Source: Faecalibacterium sp. UBA1819 (GTDB lineage: Bacteria; Bacillota; Clostridia; Oscillospirales; Ruminococcaceae). Taken from it: DNA of 64,000 nt. The stretch lies in NCBI GenBank assembly GCA_002315015.1, contig DCEX01000018.1, forward strand, positions 62,001 to 126,000, read 5' to 3'. A program made the position numbers and the translations under genes. This document shows, piece after piece, positions 16,354 to 24,637 of this stretch. Below the pieces are notes generated by a model, which saw nothing but the letters and a program-made list of their open reading frames with translations, had not been told where the DNA came from and made no database searches. Position 1 is the stretch's first letter. The number at the start of each line of letters is the position of its first letter.

Positions 16354-17666
16354 CCGTAGAGAAGCCCTAAAACAAGCACTAAAACGGTGAGGGGGACATA
16401 CACAAACCGCCCTGCCAAGGGAAACAGACGGCTGAGCGGATGTGTGCGCCCTTTTTGCAGCTCGGCGCTGATTTTGTTCCATCCCAAAACGTAATAGATT
16501 GAAATTGCTCCCAATACAGCCCCAATGGGAACAATGACAATCGTGACAAAATCAAGCCAAGAGCCAACGGCGGGTTCGGCTTCCAGCCAAATCCCAACAA
16601 AAAGCGTTAAGCCTCCGCAAAGCAGTGCGGCTGCTTTACGCGAGAAGTGGAATCGATGCTGCAAGCTTTCGATGACCGCTTCAAACATATTGATCAGCGA
16701 AGTAATTCCGGCAAAAAATACTGAAATAAAAAAGATGACAGCAAAGACTTGTCCGAAAGGCATTTTTTGAAATACTGTCGGTAAGGTAATAAACATCAAG
16801 GCCGGGCCGCTCGTGACTTCCACCTGAAACGAAAACACGGCGGGCATGATGGCAAGACCGGAGAGCAGCGCGGCACAAGTATCAAAAAATGCCGTGCGCA
16901 GAGAAGCTTTCGGAATGTCGGCGCTGTCATCGAGATACGCGCCATAGACAATCATGCCGGAACCGGTGATGGATAACGAAAAGAAGGCTTGTCCCATCGC
17001 CATGACCCAAGTATCCACGCGGAGAAGTGCGCTCCAGTCGGGGATAAACAAAAAGCGGTAACCTTCTGCGGCACCGGGTAAAAACGCCACCCAGACCGAC
17101 AAAAACAAAAACAGTACAAAAAACAGCGGCATTAAAATTTTGCTGCATTTTTCGATAATTTTTGTCATGCCGAATGTCAAAAGAAAACACACCAGCACAA
17201 TAACGGCGATATGCCACGGCCAGCTGCCGAAACTGCCCGTTGCCGCAGAGAAAAAGGCGGCGGGCTCTTGGTTCAGCACAGCACCGCTCACGCTGCCAAA
17301 CAACGTGCGGAGCACCCATCCTAAGATGATGGCATATCCGATTGCGATGCCCAACGACCCCAGCAGCGGAACCCAGCTAAGCGCAAAGCCGGCCTTTTTT
17401 TTGCCCCGTTCGGCAAAGCACAGCTCATAAGAACCGATGGTTCCGGTGCGCGCAAGGCGGCCAATGGCAAATTCAGCGGAAAGCCCGACCCACCCAAACA
17501 AAAAAGTAAACAGCAGGTAGGGAATTAAAAAAGCGGCACCGCCATATTGTCCCAGACGATAAGGAAACATCCAGATGTTTCCAAGCCCGACGGCTGAGCC
17601 GACACAGGTGATAACAAAACCGATGGAAGAGCTGAACACACCGTTCCGGTGCTGTGATTGATGCAT
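16341..17666 (-). CDS. Sodium-dependent transporter, SNF (LeuT-like) family
   Basis: A 441-residue Na+-coupled amino acid or amine symporter. TM1 carries the family sodium site pattern VGLGNIWMFPYRLGQYGG, and TM6 contains the unwound QAFFSLSITGSGMIVYGAY segment. About eleven hydrophobic helices are present, fitting the bacterial 11-TM subset. The ATG at 17666 is preferred to that at 17678 because GAGGA is seven bases before it. It is monocistronic on the minus strand, between MATE and a lipoprotein operon. Confidence 0.92.
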   Translation of the reverse strand: MHQSQHRNGVFSSSIGFVITCVGSAVGLGNIWMFPYRLGQYGGAAFLIPYLLFTFLFGWVGLSAEFAIGRLARTGTIGSYELCFAERGKKKAGFALSWVPLLGSLGIAIGYAIILGWVLRTLFGSVSGAVLNQEPAAFFSAATGSFGSWPWHIAVIVLVCFLLTFGMTKIIEKCSKILMPLFFVLFLFLSVWVAFLPGAAEGYRFLFIPDWSALLRVDTWVMAMGQAFFSLSITGSGMIVYGAYLDDSADIPKASLRTAFFDTCAALLSGLAIMPAVFSFQVEVTSGPALMFITLPTVFQKMPFGQVFAVIFFISVFFAGITSLINMFEAVIESLQHRFHFSRKAAALLCGGLTLFVGIWLEAEPAVGSWLDFVTIVIVPIGAVLGAISIYYVLGWNKISAELQKGRTHPLSRLFPLAGRFVYVPLTVLVLVLGLLYGGIG

Positions 17667-17712
17667 AACGATCCTCATTTCTTATGGTAGGTAAAAATAT
17701 CTGCCGAAAAGA

Positions 17713-17757
17713 AAAGCAGAGCGCCTCTTTCGGCAAAAGCCGAAACAAGCTGCTCTA
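17713..17757 (-). terminator. Terminator of the MscS-lipoprotein operon
   Basis: An outer AGAGCAG/CTCTGCT stem and an inner TTTCGGC/GCCGAAA stem are followed on the minus strand by CTTTTCTTTTC. Confidence 0.7.
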
Positions 17758-17849
17758 CTTATTGTACCGAAAAAAGAAGAAAATGAAAAGGGGACACAGA
17801 CAAAATCTGTGTTTCTTTACAGGATTTGCAGATAGGGTCTGCGCTCGGC

Positions 17850-18617
17850 TCAGCCGGATGTGCTGTTGGATGTGCCGGCACTTTCAACGGCTTCTGAGCC
17901 GGAGGAAGCATTCCCGCTATCCACTGCGGAAGAGGAAGAAACGGCAGTTTTACTGATGAAAATTTCTAAATCGTTCAAAACCTGTTTGATGAGCGCAAGG
18001 TCGTCTTGTTTTTCCGATTGATAAAAGTGCAAAGGAACAACATACCCTTGGGTATAAGTGAAGGTGTGGCAAGGATACCAAGCCGTATTGCTGTCGGCCG
18101 GGTAAGTTTCATAACAGTAGGCAACGGCTTTGCGCGAAAGTCCTTCCTGTTCACTCAGAGAAAACTCCTGCTTTCCCAGATAGACGCCTTCGGTGTTGCT
18201 GTCTGTTCCGTCAAACTGTGTGACGCGCGTATCGGAAAAGGCGGCGCTTTCCGATGCAAGGAACGGTGAGCCGATTTCTAAGACCTTTTTACCGCTTTCA
18301 TCCTCAAACACATTGTAGCCATTGTACACCCAATCGGTTGGAATTTGAAACACCAGCAAAATTTTCTGCGTGCTGTCCTGTGCTTGTACCGAAACAAATT
18401 CCTGACGTGTTTCCACACGGGCGGCTGATTCGGTGGAAACTTCCGCCTTTCCGCTGCTAGCCGAGCTGCTGGGTGCTGCCGGTGTGTCCGCCGGGGAAGA
18501 ATATGACGAGGCGGATGGAGAAGAAGTGGCAGGAGCAGAGCCGGAAGAAGCGGGAGAAGCGGCGCATCCGCTGAGGAGAATGCAGAACAGCAGCGGGAAA
18601 AGAATCAGACGCTTCAA
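17850..18617 (-). CDS. Lipoprotein of unknown function with Ser/Ala-rich linker
   Basis: A 255-residue predicted membrane-anchored lipoprotein: a signal peptide ending in LLSGC, then about 60 residues very rich in Ser, Ala and Pro, then a folded domain of about 130 residues, and a second Ser/Gly-rich tail. The linker suggests that the domain is held away from the membrane across the wall. A TTG start overlaps the stop of the MscS gene (TTGA), indicating translational coupling. No enzyme motif is visible. Pairing with a mechanosensitive channel suggests envelope stress, but that is inference. Confidence 0.75.
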   Translation of the reverse strand: MKRLILFPLLFCILLSGCAASPASSGSAPATSSPSASSYSSPADTPAAPSSSASSGKAEVSTESAARVETRQEFVSVQAQDSTQKILLVFQIPTDWVYNGYNVFEDESGKKVLEIGSPFLASESAAFSDTRVTQFDGTDSNTEGVYLGKQEFSLSEQEGLSRKAVAYCYETYPADSNTAWYPCHTFTYTQGYVVPLHFYQSEKQDDLALIKQVLNDLEIFISKTAVSSSSAVDSGNASSGSEAVESAGTSNSTSG

Positions 18618-19696
18618 CGTGACGTGCGCCCCCTCTCGACGGCAGGCTCAGACATATACACCGTTTGTGTAGGGAAGGCCATTGAAGCGCCGCAGTCTGC
18701 AAAAATCTTCATAATGCGCAGGTTAATATCTTCCCGCACGGCACGGTACTCCATGATGTTCGTGACGGTGGTATAAAACTGAACATAGACATCCAAGCTG
18801 CTCGCGTTAAAGTTTAAAAAGCGCACTTGAATGGTGTCGGAATAAACCTCCGGGTGAGCAGCAAGCATTTCGCGTAATTTGGTCAAAACCTCCTCCATTA
18901 CAGCGGGAGGCGTGCTGTATTCTAAGCCAAGCGTAAATTGTGCCAAGCGCCGTTCCAGCCGTGTCCAGTTGGTGATGGCGGTAGAGGTGAATTTTTGATT
19001 GGGAACAATGGTGAGTGCATCATCTAAGGTACGGATTTTAGTAGAACGCAGGCTAATATCTTCAATAGAACCCTCCACGTCCGGCGTTTTTACCCAGTCG
19101 CCAATTTCAAACGGACGTTCCAAAGAAATAATAATGCCGCCGAAAATATTGCTGACAATGTCTTGGCCTGCCAGCGCAAACGACAAACCGCCAAGGCCAA
19201 GGCTGGTGAGAATCAGCTTGATATCCAGCCCCAAAATGCCAAGGATGAGCGAAATGGCAATCAAAATAATAAAGGCCTGCAAAATGCTGGCAATAAATTT
19301 AGAAAACGCTTTGCTGGTATCCACCTCCAGCTTGCTGCCGACGCCTAAAATCAAATTGGGGATAATGCGCACGGCGCGTACAAGCCCAATGGTGAAAAAC
19401 ACGACGCACGCAATACCGGCGGCTTTTCCCGTGGCAGAAAGCCAAGGAAAATGTTCCACCATAAATGGGGGGAGAGAAGAAACAGCCAAGAGAGCGCCCA
19501 ACGCAATTAAACAGTAGGAGGAGGGCTTTAAAAATACTTTTAACCCTTCCGCGATACACGGATGATTCCAGCGCTCGGCAAAGCCGGCAAGAAAAGGCCC
19601 CAAAAATTTAGCGCATATAAAAGATGCCGCCAAAAAGCTGATGAAAATAATAATCGAGGGCAAAAAAACGGTATAATTCTCTGCCAAATAATCCAC
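18614..19696 (-). CDS. Small-conductance mechanosensitive channel, MscS family
   Basis: A 360-residue channel with three or four N-terminal membrane helices, then the pore-lining TM3 and beta domain: LGLGGLSFALAGQDIVSNIFGGIIISLERPFEIGD is the family hallmark, divided around residue 180. The cytoplasmic alpha/beta domain ends near the C terminus. The GTG at 19696 is chosen because AAAGGAGG lies seven bases before it; the frame extends further 5' without a ribosome site. The protein should release ions on osmotic downshift. It overlaps the downstream lipoprotein gene. Confidence 0.92.
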   Translation of the reverse strand: MDYLAENYTVFLPSIIIFISFLAASFICAKFLGPFLAGFAERWNHPCIAEGLKVFLKPSSYCLIALGALLAVSSLPPFMVEHFPWLSATGKAAGIACVVFFTIGLVRAVRIIPNLILGVGSKLEVDTSKAFSKFIASILQAFIILIAISLILGILGLDIKLILTSLGLGGLSFALAGQDIVSNIFGGIIISLERPFEIGDWVKTPDVEGSIEDISLRSTKIRTLDDALTIVPNQKFTSTAITNWTRLERRLAQFTLGLEYSTPPAVMEEVLTKLREMLAAHPEVYSDTIQVRFLNFNASSLDVYVQFYTTVTNIMEYRAVREDINLRIMKIFADCGASMAFPTQTVYMSEPAVERGRTSR

Positions 19697-19805
19697 ATGA
19701 AATCCTCCTTTGTAAAACTTTGATAGAGAGCACGGGCAAAACTGACGCTTGGTGCCGCCGTCGTTATCGAGCGTCAATGTGCAAAAAGCTGCGCTGACAG
19801 TTTTT

Positions 19806-19862
19806 ATAAAAAAGCCGCACGGCTCTGCGCAGGGCGTATGCTTGTGCGAAGAGGTGCGGCAG
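19806..19862 (-). terminator. Terminator of the rubrerythrin gene
   Basis: On the minus strand a stem closed by CTGCCGCAC and GTGCGGC, with an inner TGCGCA-type stem, is followed by TTTTTTAT. Confidence 0.75.
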
Positions 19863-19910
19863 TTTCATCAAAGGTTCGCTAGCATTCAGACTGAAAAAAC
19901 GCCAAGCGAA

Positions 19911-20459
19911 TTAAACATTCTTTTGGAAGGTCGCCGGTTCAAACGAGCCGATGGCCTGGCAAACGCTGCAAACATCGGGGCGGGTTTCGTAGGTAGCACC
20001 GCAGAAAGTGCAGCGATAGCCATTGACAGTGACAGAACTATCGTGCGCGGGCTGTGCCACAGGAGCGTTGCTGTGCAAACGTGCCAGTGTCTCCATAAAG
20101 GTATATTCATGGTTCTTTTCAATTTTGCCGATATTTTCAAACAAATCGGCAATTTCCTCATAGCCTTCTTCACGCGCAATTTGTGCGAATTCGGGGTACA
20201 TGGTTTTCCACTCGTCAAATTCTGCGCGAATCGATGCCTGCAAATTGTTGCTTGTAGTAGAAATGCCGTTTAAATGTTGGAACAAAAGCTTGCCGTGAAT
20301 GCCTTCGTTTTGCGCCATACGCTCATAAAGCTCGGCTACTTCTGTATGGCCTTCCTGACGTGCCTTTTCTGCGAAGAAAAGATATTTGTTGCGTGCCATA
20401 GACTCGCCGCCGAAAGCGGAAAGCAGATTTTGAGCAGTGCGAGAATTTTTAAATTCCAT
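19911..20459 (-). CDS. rbr: Rubrerythrin (peroxide-reducing, diiron plus rubredoxin-like domain)
   Basis: A 182-residue cytoplasmic peroxide scavenger typical of anaerobes. The ferritin-like part has the iron ligands in GGESMARNKY, LYERMAQNEGIHG and ENIGKIEKNHE. The C-terminal rubredoxin-like domain has two CxxC pairs, YRCTFCG and DVCSVCQ. The ATG at 20459 has AGGAGG directly upstream; the frame continues 5' but only through the untranslated leader. A consensus promoter lies about 200 bases upstream, so the mRNA has a long 5' leader. A terminator follows at 19806-19862. Confidence 0.95.
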   Translation of the reverse strand: MEFKNSRTAQNLLSAFGGESMARNKYLFFAEKARQEGHTEVAELYERMAQNEGIHGKLLFQHLNGISTTSNNLQASIRAEFDEWKTMYPEFAQIAREEGYEEIADLFENIGKIEKNHEYTFMETLARLHSNAPVAQPAHDSSVTVNGYRCTFCGATYETRPDVCSVCQAIGSFEPATFQKNV

Positions 20460-20665
20460 ACAAACCTCCTGAAAAAAGCAATAAGATGAATCAATTTTAC
20501 AAAACGAACAGATCGATGAAAAGGAGCCTTTCTGAAGGGGTGCTTCTGCCAATAACGGCGCGTGCAGAATAAAATAAGCTCGGGAGTCATCCATAGAGTC
20601 CTGTGCGTTTTGTTTTGCAGCTCTTCCGGTGTTTGCAAAATTAGTCTTTCAGAAATGCTTTATTC

Positions 20666-20694
20666 AGCATACCATATTTTTCCCATTTTGTCAT
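20666..20694 (-). promoter_or_regulatory. Promoter of the rubrerythrin gene, with a long leader
   Basis: On the minus strand ATGACA (20694-20689), 17 bp and TATGCT (20671-20666) form a good vegetative promoter. The transcript would carry about 200 bases before the rbr start codon. The gap 20460-20834 holds no convincing gene. Confidence 0.65.
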
Positions 20695-20834
20695 CTGTTT
20701 AAAGATGAAAAAAGCATAAATTCTTTCGTGTGAATCATGTGGTAAAGAGCGATTTGCTTTTGATTCGGATGCTTTTCAGGAACAATCACTGTGGTACTTC
20801 ACAATCAATAACATGTGTTGTAGATACTCAAAAA

Positions 20835-21536
20835 TTAAAGTTCTTGATTAACGACCGGATAACGGAAAAAGCCGCTGAGCTCTCCTTCGTCCGTCCACTC
20901 ATAGGCAAGCGCTTTTGCCCGAAGCAGTGCATAAACCTCGGCCTGCAAGGCGCAATAGAACGGTAAAATAATCAAAAGAATCAAAAAAGCCCAGGCACCG
21001 GCCCATGCGATGCTTGCCGAAAAGACAGCAAAAAAGGGAAGATCCAGCAAAAATAAACGCACTTTTTCCTGATGCATCATTTTTTTGCTTAAAGTAAAGG
21101 CGCGGCTTTTGGACAGATAAGGATTCTCTGCCAATAAGTAGGGCACCATTTTTAACTCATATGCTTTCCAAATGCCGGGGACCAGCAAAAAAATGGAAAA
21201 GAAAGCAATGACAATGCTTTTCCAAAGCAAAATAAGAAAAAGCCGAACAAAAGTAAAGCCGTGAAGCGGTGATAACAGAGAAGAAACAGGAGGAGCGCCC
21301 ACACGGAACTCTTGGAAAAAACGAATGAGCCCGATGGGAAAGCACCCCAGATAAAAGAATAATCCAACGCAAAAAAGCACCGCAGATACAACAAAGAATT
21401 TGCTGTGCATCCATTGAAGGCAAAAGAACCCCAAAACAGGCAAAAGCAAAGAAAAAAAGGTACTGAGCATCGCGGAAAGATAGCGGCCGGAAAGTGTGCG
21501 GCGTGCGTTTGTGAGAAGCAGTGAAACAGACCACAT
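20835..21536 (-). CDS. DUF975 family membrane protein
   Basis: A 233-residue integral membrane protein with about five or six hydrophobic segments. The N-terminal LTNARRTLSGRYLSA and the segment MVPYLLAENPYLSKSRAF followed by SKKMMHQEKVRLF are typical of DUF975. The function of that family is unknown. The ATG at 21536 has AGGAG eight bases upstream. Upstream lies an AT-rich region with palindromes of the form GTAAAG-N8-CTTTAC, which may bind a regulator. Confidence 0.85.
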   Translation of the reverse strand: MWSVSLLLTNARRTLSGRYLSAMLSTFFSLLLPVLGFFCLQWMHSKFFVVSAVLFCVGLFFYLGCFPIGLIRFFQEFRVGAPPVSSLLSPLHGFTFVRLFLILLWKSIVIAFFSIFLLVPGIWKAYELKMVPYLLAENPYLSKSRAFTLSKKMMHQEKVRLFLLDLPFFAVFSASIAWAGAWAFLILLIILPFYCALQAEVYALLRAKALAYEWTDEGELSGFFRYPVVNQEL

Positions 21537-21594
21537 GATAATCACTCCTGTCTTATTATATATAAATAGTATTATATAGGGAAGCGGGATAAAT

Positions 21595-21614
21595 GTAAAG
21601 GTTTTAAACTTTAC
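21595..21614. promoter_or_regulatory. Palindrome GTAAAG-N8-CTTTAC, copy 1
   Basis: A perfect 6+6 inverted repeat with an 8-base spacer, followed by AGAACTTTA. It lies about 60 bases upstream of the DUF975 start and resembles the operator of a dimeric repressor. The regulator is unknown. Confidence 0.45.
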
Positions 21615-21737
21615 AGAACTTTAGAAACGGATCAAACAATGAAAAAATGTGAATCAAAAGCCCAAATGGAAGGAAAAATTGCGGGATAAACCCTCAAAAC
21701 AGCACTTGAGCGGACAAAAGGGTGAAAACGAAGAAGT

Positions 21738-21757
21738 GTAAAGCTTAACAACTTTAC
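21738..21757. promoter_or_regulatory. Palindrome GTAAAG-N8-CTTTAC, copy 2
   Basis: A second perfect copy with the same 8-base spacing, also followed by AGAA, 143 bases from the first copy and just beyond the tRNA-Ala terminator. Confidence 0.45.
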
Positions 21758-21778
21758 AGAAAATAACAATCAGATAAG

Positions 21779-21809
21779 AAAAAGCCGCCAAACAACTGTT
21801 TGGCGGCTT
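21779..21809 (-). terminator. Terminator of tRNA-Ala
   Basis: AAAGCCGCCAAACA pairs with TGTTTGGCGGCTTT, followed on the minus strand by TTTTCTTATC. It begins right at the CCA end of the tRNA gene. Confidence 0.8.
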
Positions 21810-21885
21810 TGGTGGACCCGAAGGGGATCGAACCCTCGACCTTACGGATGCGAACCGTACGCGCTCCCAGCTGCGCTACGGGCCC
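21810..21885 (-). tRNA. tRNA-Ala, anticodon CGC, CCA encoded
   Basis: This 76-base minus-strand gene folds as a cloverleaf. The acceptor GGGCCCG pairs with CGGGTCC, including the G3-U70 wobble pair that identifies alanine tRNA. The anticodon stem TACGG/CCGTA encloses the loop TTCGCAT, giving anticodon CGC, which reads GCG. The T arm has GAGGGTTCGATCCCC-type pairing. The discriminator is A73 and CCA is encoded. Confidence 0.96.
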
Positions 21886-21906
21886 ATAATGCTCAGTGCA
21901 TTTATT

Positions 21907-21935
21907 ATATTAAAGCATTTGCCTTAAAATGTCAA
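21907..21935 (-). promoter_or_regulatory. Promoter of tRNA-Ala
   Basis: On the minus strand TTGACA (21935-21930), a 17-bp spacer and TAATAT (21912-21907) stand about 22 bases upstream of the tRNA 5' end. Confidence 0.75.
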
Positions 21936-22143
21936 CCCTTTTTCCGGTAAACGGGTTATTTTTGTGGGAATGCGAAAAAACAACAAAAAACTGGATATTC
22001 ATGCAAAAAGATAGTAGAATAAAAGGCGAGAAAAAAGAGAGTAGATCTTGTCCTTTTTTGTCGGCTTTTGTTGCTTGTCTTTTTTTCTTTTGCTGGGTAA
22101 ACTGTGTTTATACAAAGACCACACGGGAGGAGAAAAGGGGAAC

Positions 22144-22446
22144 ATGAGCACAATTGAAACAATTTTTTTGCGGGTATTTTCAGAGTTGGAGCGGCTGCAA
22201 AGGGCATATGCGCTGCAATACGACCTGATTGTGGACACCAATGCGGACAAGCGCTTCGGGGTTCAGATAAGCCGCTTGGATGCAGCCAAACAGGTGACGG
22301 GTGCAAGAACATTTCGGCAGCTGACCGCATCCAGAGAGCGCGCCATGCAACTTTTGTGCTACCTGTATGAAAATGCTGTTTCGCCTTCCTGTGCGGAAGG
22401 AATTTTGCAGGACTTGGCCGCGCAAAAGCTGTGGGACACAGATTGA
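22144..22446 (+). CDS. Hypothetical small protein preceding the two-component genes
   Basis: A 100-residue soluble, helical protein with no recognised domain. The ATG at 22144 has GGAGGAGAAAAGGGG just upstream; the longer open frame has no ribosome site. It ends 21 bases before the Spo0A-like regulator and is likely co-transcribed with the regulator and kinase, so it may be a partner or modulator of them. That role is inferred only from position. Confidence 0.7.
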   Translation: MSTIETIFLRVFSELERLQRAYALQYDLIVDTNADKRFGVQISRLDAAKQVTGARTFRQLTASRERAMQLLCYLYENAVSPSCAEGILQDLAAQKLWDTD

Positions 22447-22467
22447 AAAAGAAAAGGACGATTGCTG

Positions 22468-23301
22468 ATGAAAAGTTGCTGTGGTCAGACAACGGCAGTG
22501 CCGCTGAGGGTATTGCTTGTGGATGACGAACCGGGCGACGCGGTGGTAATGGAAGCCTTCCTGGAGATGCAGGAGGGCTTTCAGTGCGTGGGATGTGCGT
22601 CGAACGGGGAGGATGCTTTGAAGTTTTTGTCGCGGCAGGATTCGCCGGTAGATGCTGTACTGCTGGACGTTTACATGCCTGGTATGGACGGCATTGATTT
22701 TTTGCGCGAATGGCAAAAGCTTCCTTCTCCGAAGCCGAAGGTGTTTGTGCTGTCGGCTTATGGAGCATTTGGCGAGGAGCAGATTCGCCACCAAGTATTG
22801 CGCCTTGGGGTGGTAGCCTATTTTGAGAAAGGCTATCCGCTGGATCTGATTTGCAAGCGAATGAGAGATCTTTGCGCCTGCCGGCACACAGAAACTTTTG
22901 CATCGTCAGAGCGCGAGGGCGTTTTGGAAGAATTGGCCGAGGAGCTTGTGGATGATTTGCTGCCTGCCACAAAATCGGTTGGGCGGTACTACTTAATGGA
23001 TGCGCTGCATTATTTGACCTATACAGCACAGCGCACATGGCGTATCTGCGAAGTGTACGACTGGATTGCAGAAAAGAACGGCGTGTCGTGCAAATCGGTG
23101 GACCGTGCCTTGCGCCAGACCGGCAAGGAGATGGCGCATCATTCGGCCAAGCGCTGGCAGCGTATGACGGCCGGTATGCACTTGAAAGAAGGTGCACCGT
23201 CAAACAAAATTTTATTGGAAATGCTGAAAAAAGAGGTTTTGTATCGGGAGCGTCACTTGGTCGGCAGCCATGGGAAGGCGGGGCATCGCTATGACGCATG
23301 A
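22468..23301 (+). CDS. Spo0A-like response regulator (REC plus Spo0A C-terminal type domain)
   Basis: A 277-residue response regulator. The receiver domain has the acidic pair D19/D20, phosphoacceptor D67 in LLDVYMPGMDG, and the conserved Lys in FEKGYP. After a linker, the second half resembles the Spo0A DNA-binding domain: SVGRYYLMDALHYL is the entry helix and KNGVSCKSVDRALRQ aligns by eye with the Spo0A recognition helix region (TTASRVERAIRHA). It is diverged and about ten residues longer than typical Spo0A. The ATG at 22468 follows AAAAGGAC. It overlaps the kinase gene by 11 bases. It could be a sporulation paralogue or a regulator with other targets. Confidence 0.8.
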   Translation: MKSCCGQTTAVPLRVLLVDDEPGDAVVMEAFLEMQEGFQCVGCASNGEDALKFLSRQDSPVDAVLLDVYMPGMDGIDFLREWQKLPSPKPKVFVLSAYGAFGEEQIRHQVLRLGVVAYFEKGYPLDLICKRMRDLCACRHTETFASSEREGVLEELAEELVDDLLPATKSVGRYYLMDALHYLTYTAQRTWRICEVYDWIAEKNGVSCKSVDRALRQTGKEMAHHSAKRWQRMTAGMHLKEGAPSNKILLEMLKKEVLYRERHLVGSHGKAGHRYDA

Positions 23302-24496
23302 GGCAAAAACGGTTTTGGAGCATTATTTGAACGTTACTTATGCCAGCCACGACACCGCTATGGTGCTGCGGGAAGCAAAGCACGCGCTTTGTGTGCTTTG
23401 CACAGCCGCAAACGCCAAGCTTTACTTGTTTCGCGGGCAAACGGTGTGGATGCTTTTGGAGCAGCCCGACGGCACTTATACGCTGGAACAATGCGGTGAT
23501 GAGATATCACGCTTAAAGGCGGCGCAGAACGCTTTATTTTTGTGTGCAAGAACAGAAGTACAGGAGTACGGCGTGGTGCTGTTGGAAGGCGAGCATGTTT
23601 ATATCACAGACTATGCAAAACGGCTGGTGCATGTTTTGGGCGAACAGCTGCACACCGGACTTGTGGGCAATGAGCTGGATATGATGATGAATAACGGCAG
23701 GCGCCTTGTGCCGGAGGACGGCAGCCTGCCGGCAGACACGCTGGCGGTTTTGGCGCATGAAATGCGCGCACCAGTGGCTACGGCACTCGTCAGCCTGGAG
23801 GTGATTCGCCATCGCATGAGGGAAACAAGTGATGACGGTTTTGCCGTTTTATGCGATACACTTGAGCAAAATCTTCGCCGCAGTATGCGCATGAGTACCA
23901 ATTTGCTGCTTGCGTCCAAAAGCCGTTACAGCGCTCCAAGTCTGGAGTGGCTGAATGTGGTGGAGATTTGGCGCGAAACGGCAGACAGTGTGCGCCCTTA
24001 CGCGCAGCAGCGCGGTGTGGCTCTTGAAATAGAGAGTGAGGCGCTGGACGAAGCGCCTTATGTGCTTTCCAACCGGCAGTATCTGGAAAGCATTATGATC
24101 AATTTGCTGTCGAACGCCGTGCGCTATGCCAAAAAAGAAGGCGGGCGCGTGCATGTGTCGATTGTACAGAAAAACGAAGGGCTGTTTTTGACAGTGGCCG
24201 ATAACGGAAAAGGCTTTCCCGGAGAAAAAGCAAGGCAGCTGTTTGAAAAATTTTGGCGCGATGAACAGGGCGGCGCCGTTCACAGCGGGGCAGGTCTGGG
24301 GCTTTATCTGGTTTCGGTCTTTGTGAAAGCGCTCGGCGGTACGGTGACGGCGGAAAACCAAAACGGTGCTGTGTTTCGCGTTTACCTGCCCTTAAAAAGC
24401 AGCCGTCAGGCATCACATTGCGCCATGGGGGCGGCTTCACGGCAGGAAGATGTTTACTGGAACAGCGCACAAAATGAATTTTCCGCCCAAAGCTGA
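23291..24496 (+). CDS. Soluble sensor histidine kinase
   Basis: A 401-residue histidine kinase with no membrane segment. The N-terminal 130 residues look like a small sensory (GAF/PAS-like) domain. The phosphoacceptor His is near residue 155 in VLAHEMRAPVA. The HATPase domain shows the N box IMINLLSNAVRYAKKEG, G1 VADNGKGFPG, F box FEKFWR and G2 GAGLGLYLV. The ATG at 23291 overlaps the regulator end, so the two are translationally coupled and are the expected cognate pair. The cytoplasmic location suggests an internal signal. The extreme C terminus is low in conserved features. Confidence 0.9.
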   Translation: MTHEAKTVLEHYLNVTYASHDTAMVLREAKHALCVLCTAANAKLYLFRGQTVWMLLEQPDGTYTLEQCGDEISRLKAAQNALFLCARTEVQEYGVVLLEGEHVYITDYAKRLVHVLGEQLHTGLVGNELDMMMNNGRRLVPEDGSLPADTLAVLAHEMRAPVATALVSLEVIRHRMRETSDDGFAVLCDTLEQNLRRSMRMSTNLLLASKSRYSAPSLEWLNVVEIWRETADSVRPYAQQRGVALEIESEALDEAPYVLSNRQYLESIMINLLSNAVRYAKKEGGRVHVSIVQKNEGLFLTVADNGKGFPGEKARQLFEKFWRDEQGGAVHSGAGLGLYLVSVFVKALGGTVTAENQNGAVFRVYLPLKSSRQASHCAMGAASRQEDVYWNSAQNEFSAQS

Positions 24497-24568
24497 CCGC
24501 AAATCACCGCTTGGTTCGGCGGAAAAAGTGTAAAATATGAATTGGCTATGAAAAGCATCGCAGAGGCC

Positions 24569-24597
24569 TTTACTTTGCATCGGAAATCATGTAAAAT
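24569..24597 (+). promoter_or_regulatory. Promoter of the pyrH operon
   Basis: TTTACT (24569-24574), a 17-bp spacer and TAAAAT (24592-24597) lie about 40 bases upstream of pyrH. Confidence 0.6.
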
Positions 24598-24637
24598 AAA
24601 AGCACTATCAAGAAATTGTTTGGCGGTGTAATAAATC

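Noticed and set aside
21956..23491. 511-codon minus-strand frame over the two-component genes
   Set aside because: The composition is rich in Pro, Ser, His and Arg with no domain, and it overlaps three well-supported plus-strand genes with clear motifs.
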